A DNA stretch of 64,000 nt from DASSUW01 sp963774155 (GCA_963774155.1 CAVZDW010000010.1:124001-188000), one strand, 5' to 3'. Numbered from the stretch's first letter, positions 1 to 8,892 are shown. The notes: generated by a model from the sequence alone, not told the origin. A program made the numbers and translations.

Positions 1-82
1 CGCCGTGCGGTTCCTCGCGTCCGACGACGCCGGCTACGTCACCGGTACCACCCTGTTCGTCGACGGCGGCATGTCCGCCTAA
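1..82 (+). CDS. fabG: 3-oxoacyl-ACP reductase FabG, C-terminal end (partial)
   Basis: Only the last 26 codons are in the window. The ending VTGTTLFVDGGMSA is the C-terminal strand and tail of FabG-type short-chain dehydrogenases, which reduce 3-oxoacyl-ACP with NADPH in fatty acid elongation. The frame opens at base 2 and stops with TAA at 80-82. An ACP gene follows after 18 bases with its own AAGGAG site, so both are probably on one mRNA. The catalytic residues lie upstream of the window, so another FabG-like SDR cannot be excluded. Confidence 0.8.
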   Translation, partial: AVRFLASDDAGYVTGTTLFVDGGMSA

Positions 83-100
83 CTGAAGGAGAACCCAAAC

Positions 101-349
101 ATGGCTGCAACCGTCACCCCCGAGGCCGTCGAGAAGACCGTCGTCGAGGCGCTCCCGCAGTTCGGCGTGGATGAGTCGCAGATCACGCGCGACGCCACGT
201 TCGAGGAGCTCGATGTCGACTCGCTCGACCTCGCCGAGCTCTCCCAGATCATCGAGGACGAGTACGGCGTCCAGCTCAAGGGCGACGACGTCGGAAAGAT
301 CAAGACCGTCGGCGACGCCGTCGACATGGTGGTGAGCCGCGCAGGATGA
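101..349 (+). CDS. acpP: Acyl carrier protein
   Basis: 82 aa, the usual ACP length. It carries growing acyl chains on a 4'-phosphopantetheine arm during type II fatty acid synthesis in the cytosol. The attachment site is Ser41 in the motif DVDSLDLAEL, within an acidic helix-rich protein. The ATG follows an AAGGAG ribosome site by 8 bases. The last four bases overlap the fabF start (ATGA), which implies translational coupling. The flanking fabG and fabF make fatty acid rather than polyketide synthesis the likely role. Confidence 0.95.
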   Translation: MAATVTPEAVEKTVVEALPQFGVDESQITRDATFEELDVDSLDLAELSQIIEDEYGVQLKGDDVGKIKTVGDAVDMVVSRAG

Positions 350-1536
350 ATCGCGAGATCGTCATAACGGGCGTCGGCGCCGTCTCCCCGCTCGGGGTCG
401 GCGCTCGCACGCTCTATGAGCGGTGGCGCGCAGGCGAGTCCGGAATCGCGGACGGCGTCGGTGCGGCCACCGAGTTCGAGCCGACCGACTACCTGAGCGT
501 CAAGGAGGCCCGTCGCTCCGACCGCTTCGCGCAGTTCGCGATGGTCGCCTCCGACGAGGCGCTCGCCGAGGCCGGCTGGAAGGACGAGGTGCCGTACGAC
601 GTCAACCGCGTCGCCACGCTCATCGGCACCGGCATCGGCGGCATCGGGACGCTCGAGGAGAACCACAAGCGCCTGCTCGACAAGGGGCCCAAGGCCGTCT
701 CGCCGCTCTCGATCCCGCTGCTCATGGGCAACGCCGCCTCGGCGGCCGTGTCCATGCGCCACGGCCTCCGCGGACAGTCGTTCGCCACGCTCTCGGCCTG
801 CGCGGCCGGCGCGCACGCGATCGGCACCGCCGCTCGCATGATCCAGACCGGCGACGCCGACGCGGTCGTCACCGGCGGCTCCGAGGCCGCCCTCACGCCG
901 CTCGCCACGGCGGCCTTCGCGGCGCTCGACGCGCTGAGCGACACGGGCGTCTCACGCCCGTTCGACGCCCAGCGCGACGGCTTCGTCATGGGCGAGGGCG
1001 GTGCGGTGCTCGTGCTCGAGGACGGCGAGCGCGCGCGTGAGCGCGGCGCGACCATCCTCGCCACGCTCGCCGGCTACGGCGCGTCCTCGGACGCCTACCA
1101 CCTGACCGCCCCCGAGAAGGACGGCGGCGGCGCCATCGCGGCGATGGAGAACGCGCTGCGCGACGCCGGCTACGGGCCGCAGGACGTCGTCTACGTCAAC
1201 GCCCACGGCACGTCGACCCCGCTCAACGACCGGGCCGAGACGATCGCCATCAAGCACGTCCTGGGCAACGGGGTTCCGGTCTCCTCGCTCAAGTCGGCCA
1301 TCGGCCATCTGCTCGGCGCCGCCGGCGCCGTCGAGGCCGTGGCCACGATCCTGGCGCTGCGCGACCGGGTCGCGCCGCCGACCCTCAACTACGAGCACCC
1401 GGACGAGGGGCTCGACCTCGACTACGTCCCCAACGAGTCGCGCGACCTGGACATCAACGGCAGGAAGGCCGTGGCCCTGTCCAACGCGTTCGGCTTCGGC
1501 GGGCACAACGCCGTCCTCTGCCTGGAGGTTGCATGA
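346..1536 (+). CDS. fabF: 3-oxoacyl-ACP synthase II (KAS II)
   Basis: 396 aa, slightly shorter than the usual 410. It condenses malonyl-ACP with acyl-ACP to lengthen the chain by two carbons. The thiolase-fold catalytic triad is visible: Cys152 in LSACAAGAHAIG, His287 in NAHGTSTPLND, and His321 with Lys316 in KSAIGHLLGAAG. A glycine-rich GFGFGGHN-type tail motif is also present near the C terminus. The gene overlaps acpP upstream and the carboxyltransferase gene downstream by ATGA, so it is the core of a tightly coupled FAS-II operon. Confidence 0.95.
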   Translation: MNREIVITGVGAVSPLGVGARTLYERWRAGESGIADGVGAATEFEPTDYLSVKEARRSDRFAQFAMVASDEALAEAGWKDEVPYDVNRVATLIGTGIGGIGTLEENHKRLLDKGPKAVSPLSIPLLMGNAASAAVSMRHGLRGQSFATLSACAAGAHAIGTAARMIQTGDADAVVTGGSEAALTPLATAAFAALDALSDTGVSRPFDAQRDGFVMGEGGAVLVLEDGERARERGATILATLAGYGASSDAYHLTAPEKDGGGAIAAMENALRDAGYGPQDVVYVNAHGTSTPLNDRAETIAIKHVLGNGVPVSSLKSAIGHLLGAAGAVEAVATILALRDRVAPPTLNYEHPDEGLDLDYVPNESRDLDINGRKAVALSNAFGFGGHNAVLCLEVA

Positions 1537-2990
1537 CCGTCGAGATGATCCGCTCCGACCAGGAGCGCGAGCGTCTTGCCCCGATCGAGCGCCTCGAGGC
1601 GCTCTGCGACCGTGGCTCGCTCACCCTGTTGCGCTCGGACGTGCGCTCGCGGCGGATGGGCGAGAAGGCGCGGCCCGGTGACGGCGTCATCGCCGGCGCC
1701 GGCCGCGTCGACGGCCGCCCCGTCTTCTGTTACGCGCAGGACCCGTCGTACCTCGGCGGCTCGCTCGGCGAGCAGCACGCCGACTCGATCGTCCGGGTCC
1801 TGCGCCTGGCCGGCCGTGCCGGTGCGCCCGTCGTGGGCTTCATCGAGTCCGGCGGCGCGCGCATGCAGGAGGGCACCGCGGCCCTCGCGGGCTACGCCCG
1901 CATCTTCCGCGAGCACGTCGCCCTGAGCGGCAAGATCCCGCAGATCTCCGTGATCTGCGGCGCCTCCGCCGGCGGCGGCTCCTACTCGCCCGCGCTCACC
2001 GACTTCGTGATCATGACCGAGCGGGCCAACATGTTCCTGACCGGCCCCGCCGTCGTGCGCGAGGTCATGGGCGAGGACGTCGACGCCTTCGAGCTCGGCG
2101 GGCCCAAGGTCCACGAGAAGAACGGCGTGGCGCACTTCGTCACCCCGACGGACGCCGACGCTGCGCTGCTGGCCCGCGACCTGCTCGACCACCTGCCCGC
2201 CAACTCCTCGCAGCGCGCCCCGCAGTGGCGCCCGGTGGGTCCCGTCGGCTACGGCGCCGGCGATCCCGTGCCCGAGGACGAGCGCAAGGTCTACGACGTC
2301 CGCGACGTCATCCGCGGCGTGGTCGACGGCGGCCGCCTGCTCGAGTGGGCGCCCAAGTGGGCCCGCAACATCGTCTGCGGCTTCGCCCGCATGGACGGGC
2401 GCCCGGTCGGCGTGATCGCCAACCAGCCCCGCTACCTCGGCGGCGTGCTCGACTCCGAGTCCGCCTCCAAGGGCGCGCGCTTCGTCCGCACCTGCAACGC
2501 CTTCGGGCTCCCGCTCGTGGTCCTGGTCGACACCCCGGGCTTCATGCCGGGCACCCGCCAGGAGCAGTCGGGCGTGATCCGCCACGGCGCCAAGCTCGTC
2601 CACGCCTTCGCCGAGGCGACCGTGCCGAAGGTGACCGTCGTGCTGCGCAAGGCGTTCGGCGGTGCCTTCATCGCCATGAACGCGCGCGACCTCGGCGCCG
2701 ACTACACGTTCGCGTGGCCGGGCGCCCAGCTCGGCGTCATGGGCGCCAAGCAGGCGGTCACGATCGTCAACCGGCGCGACATCGCGGCCGCCGACGATCC
2801 CGCCGTCGCGCGCGACGAGTTCGCGGCCGAGTACGCCGACGAGCACCTGAGCGCGAGCACCGCCGCCGCCGAGGGCTACATCGACGAGGTGATCCTGCCG
2901 GGCGACACGCGCCGCCGGCTGAACGAAGCGCTGTCGACGCTCGACGCGATCGCCCAGCCTGCAACCGGAGTGAGGAACATCCCCCTATGA
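1533..2990 (+). CDS. Acyl-CoA carboxylase carboxyltransferase (beta) subunit, AccD/PccB type
   Basis: 485 aa with the two crotonase-like halves of biotin-dependent carboxyltransferases. The N-half has ESGGARMQEG and the oxyanion segment CGASAGGGSYSPAL; the C-half has DTPGFMPGTRQE and RKAFGGAFIAMN. It transfers carboxyl from biotin to an acyl-CoA. The length and single-chain layout match actinobacterial AccD5/PccB proteins rather than the separate AccA and AccD of E. coli. Its place between fabF and fabI suggests that it makes malonyl-CoA for this FAS-II system. No biotin carrier or carboxylase subunit is in the window. Substrate (acetyl or propionyl) cannot be read from sequence alone. Confidence 0.88.
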   Translation: MTVEMIRSDQERERLAPIERLEALCDRGSLTLLRSDVRSRRMGEKARPGDGVIAGAGRVDGRPVFCYAQDPSYLGGSLGEQHADSIVRVLRLAGRAGAPVVGFIESGGARMQEGTAALAGYARIFREHVALSGKIPQISVICGASAGGGSYSPALTDFVIMTERANMFLTGPAVVREVMGEDVDAFELGGPKVHEKNGVAHFVTPTDADAALLARDLLDHLPANSSQRAPQWRPVGPVGYGAGDPVPEDERKVYDVRDVIRGVVDGGRLLEWAPKWARNIVCGFARMDGRPVGVIANQPRYLGGVLDSESASKGARFVRTCNAFGLPLVVLVDTPGFMPGTRQEQSGVIRHGAKLVHAFAEATVPKVTVVLRKAFGGAFIAMNARDLGADYTFAWPGAQLGVMGAKQAVTIVNRRDIAAADDPAVARDEFAAEYADEHLSASTAAAEGYIDEVILPGDTRRRLNEALSTLDAIAQPATGVRNIPL

Positions 2991-3796
2991 CACTGAGCCT
3001 GCTCGAAGGCAAGAAGCTCCTCATCACCGGGGTGGTCAACCGCGAGTCGATCGCCTACGAGGTCGCGCGCCAGGCGCAGGAGGCCGGCGCCGAGGTCGTG
3101 CTGACGTCGTTCGGGCGCGTGCGCCGGATGACCGAGCGCTCCGCCTCGAAGCTCGACGGGCCGCCCGACGTGCTCGAGCTCGACGTCAACAGCCCCGACG
3201 ACATCGAGGCTCTGGCGGCCGAGCTGAGCGAGCGCTGGGGCCGCGTCGACGGCATCCTGCACGCCATCGCCTTCGCGCCCGAGGACGCGCTCGGCGGCAA
3301 CTTCCTCAACACGCCGGTCGAGAGCGCCGAGGTGGCGTTCCGGACCAGCGCGTTCTCCTTGAAGGCGCTGGCCGCCGGCCTCGCCGACCTCTTCCCCGAG
3401 GAGGGGGCGAGCGTCGTGGGGCTCGACTTCGACGCCACCGTCGCCTGGCCGGTCTACGACTGGATGGGCGTCGCCAAGGCGGCGCTGGAGGCGACCTCGC
3501 GCTACCTCGCTCGCGATCTCGGCCCGCGCGGCGTGCGCGTGAACCTGGTCTCCGCCGGGCCGCTGGGCACGCTGGCGGCGCGCGGGATCCCCGGGTTCGG
3601 CGACCTCGCCACGGCCTGGCAGCGCCAGGCGCCGCTCGGCTGGGACACCGACGATCCGGCGCCCGTCGCCGGGGCGATCCTGTTCCTCCTGAGCGACCTC
3701 GCCCGCGGCATCACCGGCGAGATCCTCCATGTCGACGGCGGCTTCCACGCCATGGGCACCGCGCTGGCGCCGGTGATGGAAGAGGCGAGCGCGTGA
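2987..3796 (+). CDS. fabI: Enoyl-ACP reductase (NADH), InhA-like FabI
   Basis: 269 aa, the same length as mycobacterial InhA. It performs the last reduction of each elongation cycle. The Rossmann start reads KLLITGVVNRESIAYEVA, and the catalytic YxxxxxxK is Tyr157 and Lys164 in YDWMGVAKAALE, matching InhA Tyr158/Lys165. The start chosen is the ATG at 2987, overlapping the previous stop as ATGA; the frame is open far upstream, but that region is the carboxyltransferase gene in another frame. The gene ends ATGA-like against the next one, so it belongs to the same operon. Isoniazid or triclosan response cannot be inferred. Confidence 0.93.
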   Translation: MTLSLLEGKKLLITGVVNRESIAYEVARQAQEAGAEVVLTSFGRVRRMTERSASKLDGPPDVLELDVNSPDDIEALAAELSERWGRVDGILHAIAFAPEDALGGNFLNTPVESAEVAFRTSAFSLKALAAGLADLFPEEGASVVGLDFDATVAWPVYDWMGVAKAALEATSRYLARDLGPRGVRVNLVSAGPLGTLAARGIPGFGDLATAWQRQAPLGWDTDDPAPVAGAILFLLSDLARGITGEILHVDGGFHAMGTALAPVMEEASA

Positions 3797-4885
3797 TCGT
3801 CTTCCTGACCGGCGCGACCGGATTCCTGGGCATGGAGGTGCTCGCGCGGCTGCTCGAGGCCGGCGACCGCGACGTGGTCGCGCTCGTCCGCGCGAGCGAC
3901 GACACGGCCGCGCAGGAGCGGCTCGACGGCGTGCTCGCCACGCTGTGGAAGGACCCGGCTCCCTACCGCGGGCGGGTCCGTGCCGTGGCGGGCGACGTCA
4001 CGTCGCCCGGGCTCGGCCTCGAGACCGCGAGCCGCACGGCGCTGGCCGAGGAGGTCGGCGCGATCATGCACTGCGCGGCGTCGATCTCCTTCGACATGCC
4101 GCTGGACGAGGCCCGGGCCATCAACGTCGAGGGCACGCGCGAGGTCATCGGCTTCGCGCGCGAGTGCAAGTCGCTGGGCCGGCTCGAGCGCTTCGTGCAC
4201 GTCTCGACGGCGTACGTGTCCGGCAAGTTCGAGGGCACGTTCCGCGAGCGCCAGCTCGACGCGGGGCAGGAGTTCCGCAACACGTACGAGCAGACCAAGT
4301 GGGAGGCGGAGCACATCGTGCGCGCCGCCTCGGACCTCGAGCCCGCCATCGCCCGGCCGAGCATCGTCATGGGCGAGTCGGACACCGGGTGGACGCCGGC
4401 TTTCAACGTCCTCTACTGGCCGCTGCGCGCGTTCTCGCGCGGGCTCTTCGACGAGATCCCGTCGCTGCCCGAGCGCGCACATCGACATCGTGCCGGTCGA
4501 CTACGTGGCCGACTCGCTCGTGCGGCTGCTCGAGGTCAGCGATCAGGGCGTGTTCAACCTCGTCAGCGGCCGCGACGCGCCGTTCGCCAACGAGCTCGTC
4601 GAGCTGGCCTGCGATCGCTTCGACCGGCCGCGGCCCGCGGTCGTCGCCGGCGGCGGTCCCGACAGCGACGAGCACGGCGCGGTCTACATGCCGTACTTCG
4701 ACATGGAGGTCGTGTTCGACGACAGCCGCGCCCGCGCGGTCCTCGAGCCGGCCGGCATCCGCCCGCCGCGCCTGTCGGAGTACTTCGACCGCCTGATCGA
4801 CTACGCCGAGGCCGTGCGCTGGGGCAAGAAGTCGATGACGCGCGAGGAGGCGCAGGAGCGGCAGTCCGAGACCGCGGCCGCGTAG
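3793..4885 (+). CDS. Thioester-reductase-like extended SDR (NAD_binding_4 / Male sterility type), frameshifted
   Basis: Starts GTG overlapping fabI by four bases. The N-part reads FLTGATGFLGMEVLARLL (nucleotide-binding TGxTGFLG), then STAYVSG and the catalytic pair in NTYEQTKWEAEHI (YxxxK). This is the fold of fatty acyl-CoA or thioester reductases that release chains as aldehydes or alcohols. Near 4478-4486 the open frame shifts by one; continuing in the next frame gives HIDIVPVDYVADSLVRLL and a normal end at 4885. Read across the shift, the protein is about 363 aa. Position at the end of a FAS-II operon suggests an acyl-ACP or acyl-CoA substrate; this is inference. Confidence 0.75.
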
Positions 4886-4944
4886 GGCTCGAACTTCAAC
4901 TGCGGCATTAAGGGAGCGGGTTCGGCCGGGATTTTTCCTCGGAT

Positions 4945-4979
4945 CCTGCTTAGGGGTGACACCGTGACCCGAAAGCAGG
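4945..4979. terminator. Inverted repeat after the FAS-II operon, possible terminator
   Basis: CCTGCTT (4945-4951) pairs with AAGCAGG (4973-4979), with a smaller GGGT/ACCC inner pairing. It lies between convergent genes (the reductase ends at 4885, the minus-strand gene ends at 5021). There is no clear U-tract, so the assignment as terminator is tentative. Confidence 0.35.
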
Positions 4980-5020
4980 ACGCGACGAAGAAACCGGCCC
5001 GCCGGCCTCCCCAGCTCTCC

Positions 5021-5792
5021 CTACCCAGCCGCAGTTCGTAGGTCAGCCTCCAGCGCGGAGTGGTCGCTCAGGCCGTCGTCCCGCCACGAGTGGTGGTAGA
5101 CGGCGGCGTCCACCGGCGCCGTGGAGAAGATGTGGTCCAGCCGCCAGCCGCCGCCGTGGGACCAGACCCAGCTGGGCTCCTTCGAGGCGTAGCCGTGGAC
5201 CTCGCGGAAGGCGTCGGCGAAGCCGAGCTCTCGCAGCCCCGGGACGACGCCGAGCTCGGCCGAGTCCCAGCGGTCGCCCCGCTCGGGGCGCAGGCGCCCG
5301 GCCGAGTCGCAGGCGAACGAGAGCACGGAGCCGTCGGGCGACTCGCGGCGCGGCGTGTTGAGGTCGCCGCAGAGGACCCCTGACGGACCCCGCGAGGCCG
5401 GCGCGCAGCGCGGCCAGCGTGTCCGGCTTGATCCAGCCGTTGGCCGCGTTCGGCACGTGGACCGTGTGCACCGTGATCTCGTCGACGACGGCGGCGAGCG
5501 TCGTCTCCGGCCAGGGCACGGGGCAGGACGGGGCGGCGACCAGCGGCGTGCGCGCGGCGAGCACGACGCCGGTCCGGCGGCGCGTGATCGGCTGGCGCTC
5601 GCGATCCGCGTCGTCCAGCGAACACGCCGCGTACCCGAGGCCGATGGTCTCCAGCGCCGCGCGCCACAGCGGCCACGAGCGCGCCGTCACCTCCTGCAGC
5701 GCGACCACGTCGGGCGAGCGGAGGGCCAGCGCGTGCGCCTGCTCGGCGAGCACGCTCACGCGGCGGTTGACGTTCCAGGTGATGAGCCTCAC
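5021..5792 (-). CDS. Endonuclease/exonuclease/phosphatase family protein, frameshifted
   Basis: The N-terminus MRLITWNVNRR, the following VVALQEV, the internal CGDLNTP and the C-terminal LSDHSALEADL are the metal-binding and catalytic motifs of the DNase I-like fold. Around 5379-5387 the frame changes at a GGGG run: the first part (start GTG at 5792) ends out of frame and the GDLN motif and SDH tail are in the next frame. Total length would be about 256 aa. The GTG overlaps the stop of the upstream hydrolase (ATGTGA), so both are one transcription unit. Substrate (nucleic acid, phosphoester or sugar phosphate) is not predictable. Confidence 0.7.
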
Positions 5793-6631
5793 ATCGCGCG
5801 GATGCGCTCGGCCACGGCCGCCGGCTTCTCCTCGGGCAGGAAGTGGCCCGCGCCGTCGATCACCTCGACCTCGCCCCGGAAGCCCGCGGCGAACGCGCGG
5901 AACGGCTCGCGGTCGCCCATCAGCAGCTTCGCCGGCATGGCGAAGCTGCGGTGCAGGTACGTGCGGTCGACGAGCTCGCGCGTCAGGAACGCCCGGTAGA
6001 GCTTCGAGGACGCCCGGGCGACCTCGGGCTCGCGCAGGACGTCCAGGTACGTCCGGAGCTCCTCGTCGCTCCAGCGCCGCCCGTCGCCGCGCCCCTTGAT
6101 GAGCATGGCGCGCGCGTAGCGGCCGTCGCGCACCACGCGCTCGCCGGCGAACGGGGCGGCCAACGGGATCTGGTACGCCATCCGCCAGCCGTGCTTGAGC
6201 CCGACCGCGGGCGGCGCCCACGGATGCCCGACCGACATCGCGAGCACGCTGGAGAAGCGCGTGGGAGCCTCGAGGCCCGCGACGATCACGGCCCAGCCGC
6301 CCCAGTCGTGCCCGACCAGCCGGACCTGCTCCAGCCCGAGCACGTCGAGCAGGGCGACGAGGTCGTCGGCCACGCGCGCCTTGCGGAAGTCGCCGTCGGC
6401 CGGCTGCCCCGACCAGCCGAAGCCGCGCATGTCCGGGCACAGGACGCGGTACTCCTCGCCGAGCTCCGCGATCACCTCGCGCCACGACCACCAGTGCTGC
6501 GGCCAACCGTGCTGGAGGAGCACGACGGGCGCGTCGGGCGGGCCGGCGGCCGCAACATGGAGGCGCACGCCGGTGTTGAGGTCGTGAAAGCTATGCTCGA
6601 CGCCTTCGAGCTCCGGTAGGGCGGGAGGCAT
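5789..6631 (-). CDS. Alpha/beta hydrolase, epoxide hydrolase/haloalkane dehalogenase-like
   Basis: 280 aa. The HGWPQHWWSW oxyanion segment (about residue 41), the nucleophile elbow GHDWGG with Asp109, and the C-terminal GAGHFLPEEKP histidine form the Asp-His arrangement of epoxide hydrolases and dehalogenases, not the Ser of esterases. No signal peptide is visible, so it is likely cytosolic. The ATG at 6631 lies 10 bases after a TAGCGT box on the same strand, which suggests a very short or absent leader. It is co-transcribed with the downstream endonuclease-fold gene and divergent from the GH15 gene. The natural substrate is unknown. Confidence 0.85.
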   Translation of the reverse strand: MPPALPELEGVEHSFHDLNTGVRLHVAAAGPPDAPVVLLQHGWPQHWWSWREVIAELGEEYRVLCPDMRGFGWSGQPADGDFRKARVADDLVALLDVLGLEQVRLVGHDWGGWAVIVAGLEAPTRFSSVLAMSVGHPWAPPAVGLKHGWRMAYQIPLAAPFAGERVVRDGRYARAMLIKGRGDGRRWSDEELRTYLDVLREPEVARASSKLYRAFLTRELVDRTYLHRSFAMPAKLLMGDREPFRAFAAGFRGEVEVIDGAGHFLPEEKPAAVAERIRAM

Positions 6632-6641
6632 TGGGCGCCAC

Positions 6642-6647
6642 ACGCTA
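6642..6647 (-). promoter_or_regulatory. -10-like box TAGCGT for the hydrolase gene
   Basis: TAGCGT on the minus strand ends 10 bases before the ATG at 6631. The same hexamer precedes two other genes here (28239 minus, 57415 plus) at 6-7 bases, so transcription may start at or close to the start codon. No clear -35 was found. Confidence 0.4.
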
Positions 6648-6664
6648 CGGATCGCTCGCACGCC

Positions 6665-8797
6665 ATGCGCCTCGTCCCCCTCGTCGTCCTCATCGTCGCC
6701 GTGCTCGCCGCCTCCGCGCAGGCGCGGACGCGCGCCGAGGGCGCGCCCGGCAGCCGGCCCACCTGGACGCCCGCCGACAAGCACGCGTTCGGCACCTCGT
6801 CCACACCGGAGAGCCGCGTCTGGTTCACGCTCCGCCAGCGCGAGATGACCGAGGTCTACTTCCCCGACCTCAGCACGCCGGCGATCCGCTCGCTCGAGTT
6901 CGTCGTCGCCCGGCCCGGGGTGGAGATGGCCGTCGACCGCGAGACGGCGAAGACCACCGGGACGGTGCAGCGCGTCGACGGCCTCAACTACCGCCAGACG
7001 GTGACCGACAACGGCGGCCAGTGGCGCCTCACCAAGACCTTCACGACCGATCCGCTGACGGCCGTGGTGCTCGTCGACGTCCACTTCGAGTCGCTCACCG
7101 GGCAGCCCTACAAGCTGCACCTGCTGCTCGACCCGCAGCTCGACAACGACGGCCGCGACGACCGCGGGCGGACGATCGGCAACGACCTCACCGCCTCGGA
7201 CCGCGAGGCGGACAGCGCGCTCACCGCCTCGCCCGCCTTCACCGCCACGTCGAGCGGCTACGTCGGGAGCAGCGACCCGTGGAACGACCTGCGCGACGAC
7301 GGCTCGCTCGACGCGAACGCCGACGCGCGCGAGCGCGGGAACGTCCGCCAGGCCGCCACGACCGCGCTCGACGGCGTCACCGCGCAGCGGATGACGCTCG
7401 CGCTCGGCTTCGACGCCAACGCCACCGCGGCGCGCCGCGTGGCCGCCGAGGCGCTGGCCCGCGGCTTCGAGGCGGCGGCGACCGCGAACGCGGCCGGCTG
7501 GGCCGCCTACCGGGCCACGCTCAAGCCCGCGCCGGCGGCTGCCGCGCCGGTGCTCGACGCGTACGAGACGTCGGTCCTGATGCTCGCCGCGCACGACGAC
7601 AAGGCGAACCCCGGCGCCGGCATCGCCTCGCCGTCGATGCCGTGGGCCTGGGGCCTGATGACCGTCGACAAGAAGGACCAGCGCTCGGGCCCGTACCACC
7701 TCGTCTGGCCGCGCGACCTCTACCAGGTCGCCACCGCCCAGATCGCGGCCGGCGACACGGCCTCGGCGAACGAGAGCCTCAGCTTCCTGCTCGACAAGGC
7801 CCAGCGCGCCGACGGCCACTTCCCGCAGAACACGTGGGTCGACGGCCGCCAGAAGTGGACGGCGATCCAGATGGACGAGCAGGCGCTGCCGATCGTGCTC
7901 GCGTGGCAGCTCGGCCGCACCGACGCCGCCAGCTGGCGCAAGCTGCGCCGCACGGCGGAGTTCATCGTCCGCCACGGGCCCGAGACCGAGCAGGACCGCT
8001 GGGAGAACCAGGGCGGCTACTCGCCGGCCTCGATGGCCGCGCAGATCGCCGGCCTGATCGCGGCCGCCGACATCGCCCGCACGAACGGGGCGGAGGCCGA
8101 CGCGACGCGCTACGAGCGCCTGGCCGACCGCTGGGCGAACAACGTCCAGGGCTGGACGGCGACGAGCACCGGCCCGTACTCCGACGACCCGTACTACCTG
8201 CGCATCACCAAGGACCGCAGGCCGGATCGCGGGACGCGCTACGAGGTCGGCGACGGCGGGCCCAAGCGCGCCGACCAGCGCAACGTGGTCGACCCGAGCT
8301 TCCTCGAGCTCGTGCGCCTCGGCGTCAAGCGCTTCGACGACCCGGTGATCCTCAACACGCTCGCCGTGGTCGACGAGAACCTGCGCTCCACGACCCCGAA
8401 CGGGCCGTTCTGGCACCGCTACACCTACGACGGCTACGGCGAGACCGCCAAGGGCGGGCCGTGGTCGATCACCGAGCCCAACGCGCGTACGACCTTCGGG
8501 CGCGTGTGGCCGATCTTCGCGGGCGAGCGCGGGGAGTACGAGCTGCTCGCGGGGCGGCCGGCCGCCAGCTTCCTGAAGTCGATCGCCGACGCCGGCAACG
8601 ACGGCGGCATGATCCCCGAGCAGGTGTGGGACGGGCGGGCTCCGGCCAGCCGCCCGCAGGGCGAGGGAACGCTGTCCGCGACGCCCCTGGCGTGGTCGCA
8701 TGCGCAGCTCGTGCGGCTCGCCTGGTCGATCGAGACCGGCGCCCCGGTGGAGCAGCCCTCGATCGTCGCCTGCCGCTACGTACGGCAGTGCCCGTAG
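6665..8797 (+). CDS. Secreted glycoside hydrolase family 15 (glucoamylase/glucodextranase-like)
   Basis: 710 aa with a typical signal peptide (positively charged MR, a hydrophobic run to about residue 18, then SAQA). The N-terminal half is the beta-sandwich domain of bacterial GH15 enzymes; the C-terminal half is the (alpha/alpha)6 barrel with WPRD at 348-351 and QMDE ending at Glu405, the expected general acid, plus a WPIFAGERGEYEL segment carrying the candidate base. It would release glucose from the non-reducing end of alpha-glucans outside the cell. The gene stands alone, divergent from the hydrolase gene. Whether it prefers alpha-1,4 or alpha-1,6 linkages cannot be told. Confidence 0.88.
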   Translation: MRLVPLVVLIVAVLAASAQARTRAEGAPGSRPTWTPADKHAFGTSSTPESRVWFTLRQREMTEVYFPDLSTPAIRSLEFVVARPGVEMAVDRETAKTTGTVQRVDGLNYRQTVTDNGGQWRLTKTFTTDPLTAVVLVDVHFESLTGQPYKLHLLLDPQLDNDGRDDRGRTIGNDLTASDREADSALTASPAFTATSSGYVGSSDPWNDLRDDGSLDANADARERGNVRQAATTALDGVTAQRMTLALGFDANATAARRVAAEALARGFEAAATANAAGWAAYRATLKPAPAAAAPVLDAYETSVLMLAAHDDKANPGAGIASPSMPWAWGLMTVDKKDQRSGPYHLVWPRDLYQVATAQIAAGDTASANESLSFLLDKAQRADGHFPQNTWVDGRQKWTAIQMDEQALPIVLAWQLGRTDAASWRKLRRTAEFIVRHGPETEQDRWENQGGYSPASMAAQIAGLIAAADIARTNGAEADATRYERLADRWANNVQGWTATSTGPYSDDPYYLRITKDRRPDRGTRYEVGDGGPKRADQRNVVDPSFLELVRLGVKRFDDPVILNTLAVVDENLRSTTPNGPFWHRYTYDGYGETAKGGPWSITEPNARTTFGRVWPIFAGERGEYELLAGRPAASFLKSIADAGNDGGMIPEQVWDGRAPASRPQGEGTLSATPLAWSHAQLVRLAWSIETGAPVEQPSIVACRYVRQCP

Positions 8798-8803
8798 CTG
8801 CGC

Positions 8804-8809
8804 TATCCT
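8804..8809 (+). promoter_or_regulatory. -10 box TATCCT upstream of rpmG
   Basis: TATCCT lies 83 bases before the rpmG ATG and matches the boxes before rpmJ (53465) and surE (59164). It starts only seven bases after the GH15 stop codon, marking the start of the rpmG-secE-nusG unit. The bases between (8810-8892) hold no gene that I recognise. Confidence 0.5.
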
Positions 8810-8892
8810 CAATTGCCGACCTCGCGCCGGTGCGGGGTTTTTCCTTGCCCGGCGCCAGTTAGACCACACCGAACCTCGGAGCGCCGCGTCAC

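Noticed and set aside
2225..2986. Upstream in-frame extension of fabI
   Set aside because: It overlaps the carboxyltransferase gene in another frame and is Arg-rich shadow sequence. The ATG at 2987 gives the family length.
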